From Malus domestica (taxonomy: Eukaryota > Streptophyta > Magnoliopsida > Rosales > Rosaceae), in NCBI RefSeq assembly GCF_042453785.1, contig NC_091668.1, forward strand, positions 1,743,501-1,807,500: a DNA stretch of 64,000 bases, written 5' to 3'. The notes beneath the pieces are model-generated. The model made no database searches, was not told the origin of the DNA, and saw only the letters and a list, made by a program, of their open reading frames with translations. Positions 60,030-64,000 of this stretch are shown one piece after another. How positions within the stretch are numbered: position 1 is the first letter of the stretch; each line of letters starts with the position of its first letter. Both the position numbers and the translations under genes were made by a program.

Positions 60030-60230
60030 TCTTTTCGGTGAAGATCATAGAAATTCGTAAATTGTATTCGTTAATCATAAATTATACGGTTTGTTTTTGT
60101 CAAATACTGTTTATATTTAATTTAAAATAAAAATATTTAAAATAATTTATGACCGCATGATGTACAATGAACATATATGATTCACGGATCTCCAGATCCT
60201 CACAAAAAGGATCCGGATTCGAAGTTAACT
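60030..60230. repeat. MITE-like repeat related to 20489-20696
   Basis: It contains TTTGTTTTTGTCAAATACTG and the mirror-like GACCGCATGATGTACAATGA, ending ACAAAAAGGATCCGGATTCG. This is the same text as at 20330-20700 and 37880-38070. It lies about 400 bp before the BBD leader. Confidence 0.5.
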
Positions 60231-60599
60231 AGAGATTTTGTTATTTCGTACTACAGTTTAGTAGTATTCCTCTAACTTATAACTAATAAGTTTTATGTTA
60301 GATTATCGTTAAAGGAGAAAATGAATCATATTATTGCTAAGCTTATTAAAAAATCAGAGATTTTCGTGTACTAAAAACACGATTCGGTATAACCATTGTT
60401 ATTATACAATTGATTCTTAAAAAAAATTAACCAATTGTATTATGACGCATAGTTTATTGAGTCATGTTTTTGGCAGACTAAAATTTCTATGAGTTAACAA
60501 ATGAGCTCACATGTCAACAAGGACAGAACCGTAATTTAAGAAAACGGACTTGATTCGAGTTGTCCCACTACGAGTCCTTTTTTCTCCATCGATGAATAC

Positions 60600-61302
60600 A
60601 AATTACACGGAGGAAGAAGAATCTCTTATCTTCTCGCCTCACCTTTTTCTGTGATCCTCCTTCTCCCTAATTTCTTCAATCTTCTGCAACCCAAAATAAT
60701 CTCCATTTTCTTCATCCAGAAGCTTCCTCTCACTCGACTGATCATTTCTCTGTCTTTCGATCGCTTTTGGATTCAGATCCTTTTGAATTTCAAGTTGAAG
60801 TTAGTTTCTGGGAATTGGATTCCGGAACCCTTAGAATCTGTGGAGAATCGGTAAAATCGAGCTCCGGGAAACGCACGGCTAAGAAAGCTTTGATCGGTGA
60901 TTAAAAAGGTCTGATTTTTTTTTTATTACGAAAAAAAGGTTTGATTTTTGGTTCTGATCAGTTTAAGTATTTGTGATTGGCTGACTGTTTGATACTCTCC
61001 AAAACTTGGAGCTGACTACTGGGTGTTGGAAATTTGAAAGAGAGTGAGGGAGAGATTGGATTTTTAATTTATTTTTTTAGCATTTTAATTTACTAATTCA
61101 TGATTCAATTTCGAAATCATGATCTAATTACGAAATCATGCATTAATCAAGCATAAAAATTCCAGCGTATGTACGAATTTATCCAAATATATATGCTAAA
61201 AAAATATCGGTTTTTCGATTTTATTTATTTTCTCGGCAACCAAACAGCACATGTTTGATTATTAATTTGTTTATTTTGTTGTAGATTTTGGAGTAGTATA
61301 AG
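60600..61302 (+). promoter_or_regulatory. Leader and leader intron of the BBD gene
   Basis: A pyrimidine-rich, probably transcribed stretch (60600-60850, CTTCTC-rich) ends in GAATCG followed by GTAAAA at 60851. A matching acceptor TTGTAG ends at 61284, 18 bp before the ATG. This suggests a roughly 434-nt intron in the 5' UTR, which often raises expression in plants. Transcript evidence would be needed to fix the start. Confidence 0.5.
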
Positions 61303-63668
61303 ATGGCGTGTTTGCAAGGGCCGGTAATTTGCCCCACCGTTCGAGCAAAGCGATCGGGGTTTGACGCTCTGCCTGTGGTAGGCCCTTTGGTGAAGGCTAG
61401 GCTTGCATTCCGAGGGATCAGCGGCAGTATCACGAAGGCGGGTTTTGCTTCCCGCCCTCGAAATGCTCGGAAATTCACGAGAGTGCATTGTACTTTCAGT
61501 TCTTCATCGGATGGGAACGGAAGCATGGCGGAGAATTTCAATGAAAATGACGAAGATTATGTCAACTCTAGCGTACTTGAAGCCGGTACGCTATTGATCA
61601 GCTTGCTCATTTTTGTAAATCGTTAACGCCGTCTTGAAATTGAATTATGAATCTTTATGATTGAAATGCCAATGATCTGAAGCACCTGACTGAATGATTA
61701 CGGTTTTGTAAACTTTCTTGCATAATTTTATATCGTATGAACCGTTGAGTAATAAGTGTCTGCGTATGGTTTTTGGTATAGTTGAGGTGAAGAGTGGAAT
61801 TGATGGATTCATGATCAAGATGCGGGATGGTAGGCACATGAGGTGTGTCCATAACAACCCTCAAGGGGGGCATCTCCCCGATTATGCTCCGCATCCGGCA
61901 ATTGTATTGAAGATGGAGGATGGGACCGGTCTTCTTCTCCCAATAATTGTTTGTATGTTATCCTGAACTAATAATTTCTGACATTACAAATTGTCTACTT
62001 TGAATTTTACCTTGGAAAGTCAATTTGAATTCGGGATTGCCTTTGATTGCAGTGGAGATGCCTAGTGTGTTGCTCATGGCAGCAGTCCGCAATGTTCCTA
62101 TTGTATGGTTTCTCTCTACATTATCCTTCCATTTGAATTAAGATTTCGTCTTTCCGCGTTTGTGGAGCGGGCAAAATTAGGCCTTGCCAACATATTGGTT
62201 ACTGTAGGAATTTTTAAAATTTTTGGGTTTGGTTTGCAGGCTCGGCCAACTATGTATCAAGTGGTGAAGGAGATGATTGACAAGATGGGTTATGAGGTAT
62301 GCCTGTGTCCTCCTTCTAGTACAATATGACAATGCTTGTCCATTAATGTACATTCTTCATGATCTTTAATTGTTTTTGTTTGTTTTCGATCTCTGCAGGT
62401 CCGACTTGTCAGAGTCACCAAGAGAGTGCATGAGGCGTATTTTGCTCAGCTATACCTCAGAAAGGCATATACCTTCACACTTCATTAGGCTTAATTTTTG
62501 TTATTATATCTAATTATTATTACTATTCTTTTATGGTCATTTGAGGTAGGGGGAAAGCGGGGAGGGACTGAATTACTTCTGGAAATTTAAATTCTTAAGT
62601 TAGTTAGCGTATAGTGACACTATTAGAAGTGATCACAGGCAGGTAGTGAGACAGAGTGTGTCAGCTTCGACCTTCGACCTTCAGACGCCATCAACATTGC
62701 TGTACGGTGCAAGGTACATACTATGCTCTTTAGATCTACATTCTGAATTGTAGAAGTAGATTGCTTAAAATCCCTGCTAAAACTCTTTGAACTTTCAGAA
62801 ATGTAGGAATATCGTAATCTACAAGGATAGAAGGCTCTAAATGCTTAATAGCCGTTTTGTGATCAACTGTATTCTCTCCACATTCTGTGCAGGTTCCCAT
62901 ACAGGTCAACAAGTACCTGGCATACAGTGATGGAATGAAAGTTATCGAATCTGGAAAGTTTTCCACTCAAGGCCCTGCTTCAGATGGATTATTATTTACT
63001 CAACTGGATCGGTAAGTATTGAATGTCTTAGACATGGGTCTTGTTTTCAATCTCGAAGGGATTATTCCTGAATCGAATTTAAGCTAACTGATCAGATGAT
63101 GTAACGGTTGGTCTTGGATGAGGTGAGTTGTTAAGGGAATGAAATCTGACCGTGATAAGATGGTATGACTGGTTGTCTACATTGAACTTAAATGCATGTT
63201 CAGTCTTTCGGAAATTCATGTAGATAGGTGTTTCAATCTGATCAGGGTAGAACCGACGTCTAAATTTGGCATTCTTTAAAATAGAGGAGTTAATAGAAAC
63301 TTTATATGGTTTCAGGCCAAATGGTCAACCATGTGTTGAAACGAAGGAGTTTAATCTTGTGCGCAACATGCTTATTGCTGCAGTTGAGGAACGCTATAGA
63401 GATGCTGGTAAATACGTTCTGTCAATTTAGTATTTTTTTCACCTATCAAAGTCCTGTGATGTTACTTTATTTAGTTGCCTGCTATTCAATGGGACTAGAC
63501 TTTGGTGCTTCGGGCCCGTTATTGTTGGTGCTCTTTCATTTGTTGTTGGTTGTGTTTGTATAAAAGCTGTTGGAGCTTTTGAATCTCACATATATATTTT
63601 CATGCTCACTTACAGCTCAATGGAGGGACAAGCTCCTCCAACTTCGTGCTAGAAAGAACTTGGCATGA
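61303..63668 (+). CDS. BBD1: Bifunctional nuclease of the BBD type (DUF151 plus UVR)
   Basis: Nine coding exons: 61303-61585, 61782-61952, 62053-62102, 62240-62296, 62399-62464, 62639-62713, 62893-63011, 63316-63407 and 63616-63668; the frame is continuous, giving 321 aa. Residues 1-75 are poorly conserved and basic. The conserved run starts at NENDEDYVNSSVLEA, then the DUF151 nuclease domain (about 95-225) with IDGFMIKMRDGRHMRCVHNN, HLPDYAPHPAIVLKMEDGTG and CVSFDLRPSDAINIAVRCK. A UVR motif closes the protein (VEERYRDAAQWRDKL). BBD proteins have RNase and DNase activity in vitro and act in ABA-linked callose deposition and basal defence. Intron 5 uses GC instead of GT. A non-coding exon with a leader intron (about 60851-61284) precedes the ATG, and a further intron follows the stop. 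BBD1 versus BBD2 is not resolved. Confidence 0.95.
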
Positions 63669-63990
63669 ACGGTAAGAAGCCCGCCATTGTCCCCATACCA
63701 GTCGAAATTTTGAGTGTAACTGTAACTGCAAACCGAATTCATGTGTGTTTTTTTTTTCAGGATCGCCCGTAGGGATTTAAAACTGTACATAAACAGCATT
63801 CTTGGAAGTTTGATCAGCTCATCGGCTACACCCGCAATCCGCCGTGCATCTCCGCTTTTCTTATATATATATATATATGAATATATGATGTAAAAAGCTT
63901 GTGAATATAGTAAATAATTATATGTATGTATAGAGCATAGGTAAAACTTACTAGCAATGTAATGGCACTTGTTGGTTTCTGCAAATTATT
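63669..63990 (+). other. 3' UTR of the BBD gene, containing an intron
   Basis: Two bases after the stop codon lies a donor (ACGGTAAGAAG, GT at 63671-63672), and a polypyrimidine acceptor TTTTTTTTTCAG ends at 63760. The spliced 3' UTR would then continue through GATCGCCCGTAGGG to near the window end. A TA run lies at 63864-63878. Confidence 0.6.
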
Positions 63991-64000
63991 CTGCCACTTA

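Overview
The window is plant nuclear DNA: AT-rich, with intron-containing genes (GT-AG junctions) separated by long intergenic stretches full of MITEs, SINEs and retrotransposon remnants. The repeats (a Cassandra TRIM, abundant short palindromic MITEs) and the protein sequences suggest a Rosaceae genome, probably the apple/pear group. That assignment is inference from memory.

Six protein-coding genes are supported. (1) 1-205, minus: the 5' end of an S1-group bZIP transcription factor, cut by the window edge, whose leader (to about 800) carries the conserved sucrose-control uORF plus two overlapping uORFs. (2) 13184-14976, minus: a two-exon group C MAP kinase (MPK1/2-like). (3) 22834-26201, plus: a two-exon BAHD acyltransferase. 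(4) 34267-36876, plus: a six-exon cyclin T. (5) 46584-49933, plus: a seven-exon bHLH110-like factor. (6) 61303-63668, plus: a nine-exon bifunctional nuclease (BBD type, DUF151 plus UVR). A decayed AP-4 mu-adaptin gene (15638-18373, plus) lies head to head with the MAP kinase.

The genes do not form a pathway. Their order does recall Arabidopsis: the BAHD, cyclin T and bHLH110 genes match the At1g27620-At1g27630-At1g27660 run, and the bZIP/BBD pair at the two ends matches neighbours At1g75390/At1g75380 (locus numbers from memory).

Intergenic DNA holds several well-bounded elements: a 645-bp Cassandra TRIM with 287-bp LTRs and a perfect 5-bp target duplication; a 1,032-bp near-perfect hairpin element with a 9-bp duplication; two Harbinger-like elements with TTA/TAA duplications, one with a GC-rich coding-like interior; a MITE family with three perfect 6-bp duplications; hAT-like and Mutator-like MITEs; at least five SINE-like copies; and a 3.2-kb composite (51516-54755) with inverted ends, a lumazine-synthase fragment, another gene fragment and a 54-bp minisatellite of about 20 units. 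The composite is the most unusual object in the window.
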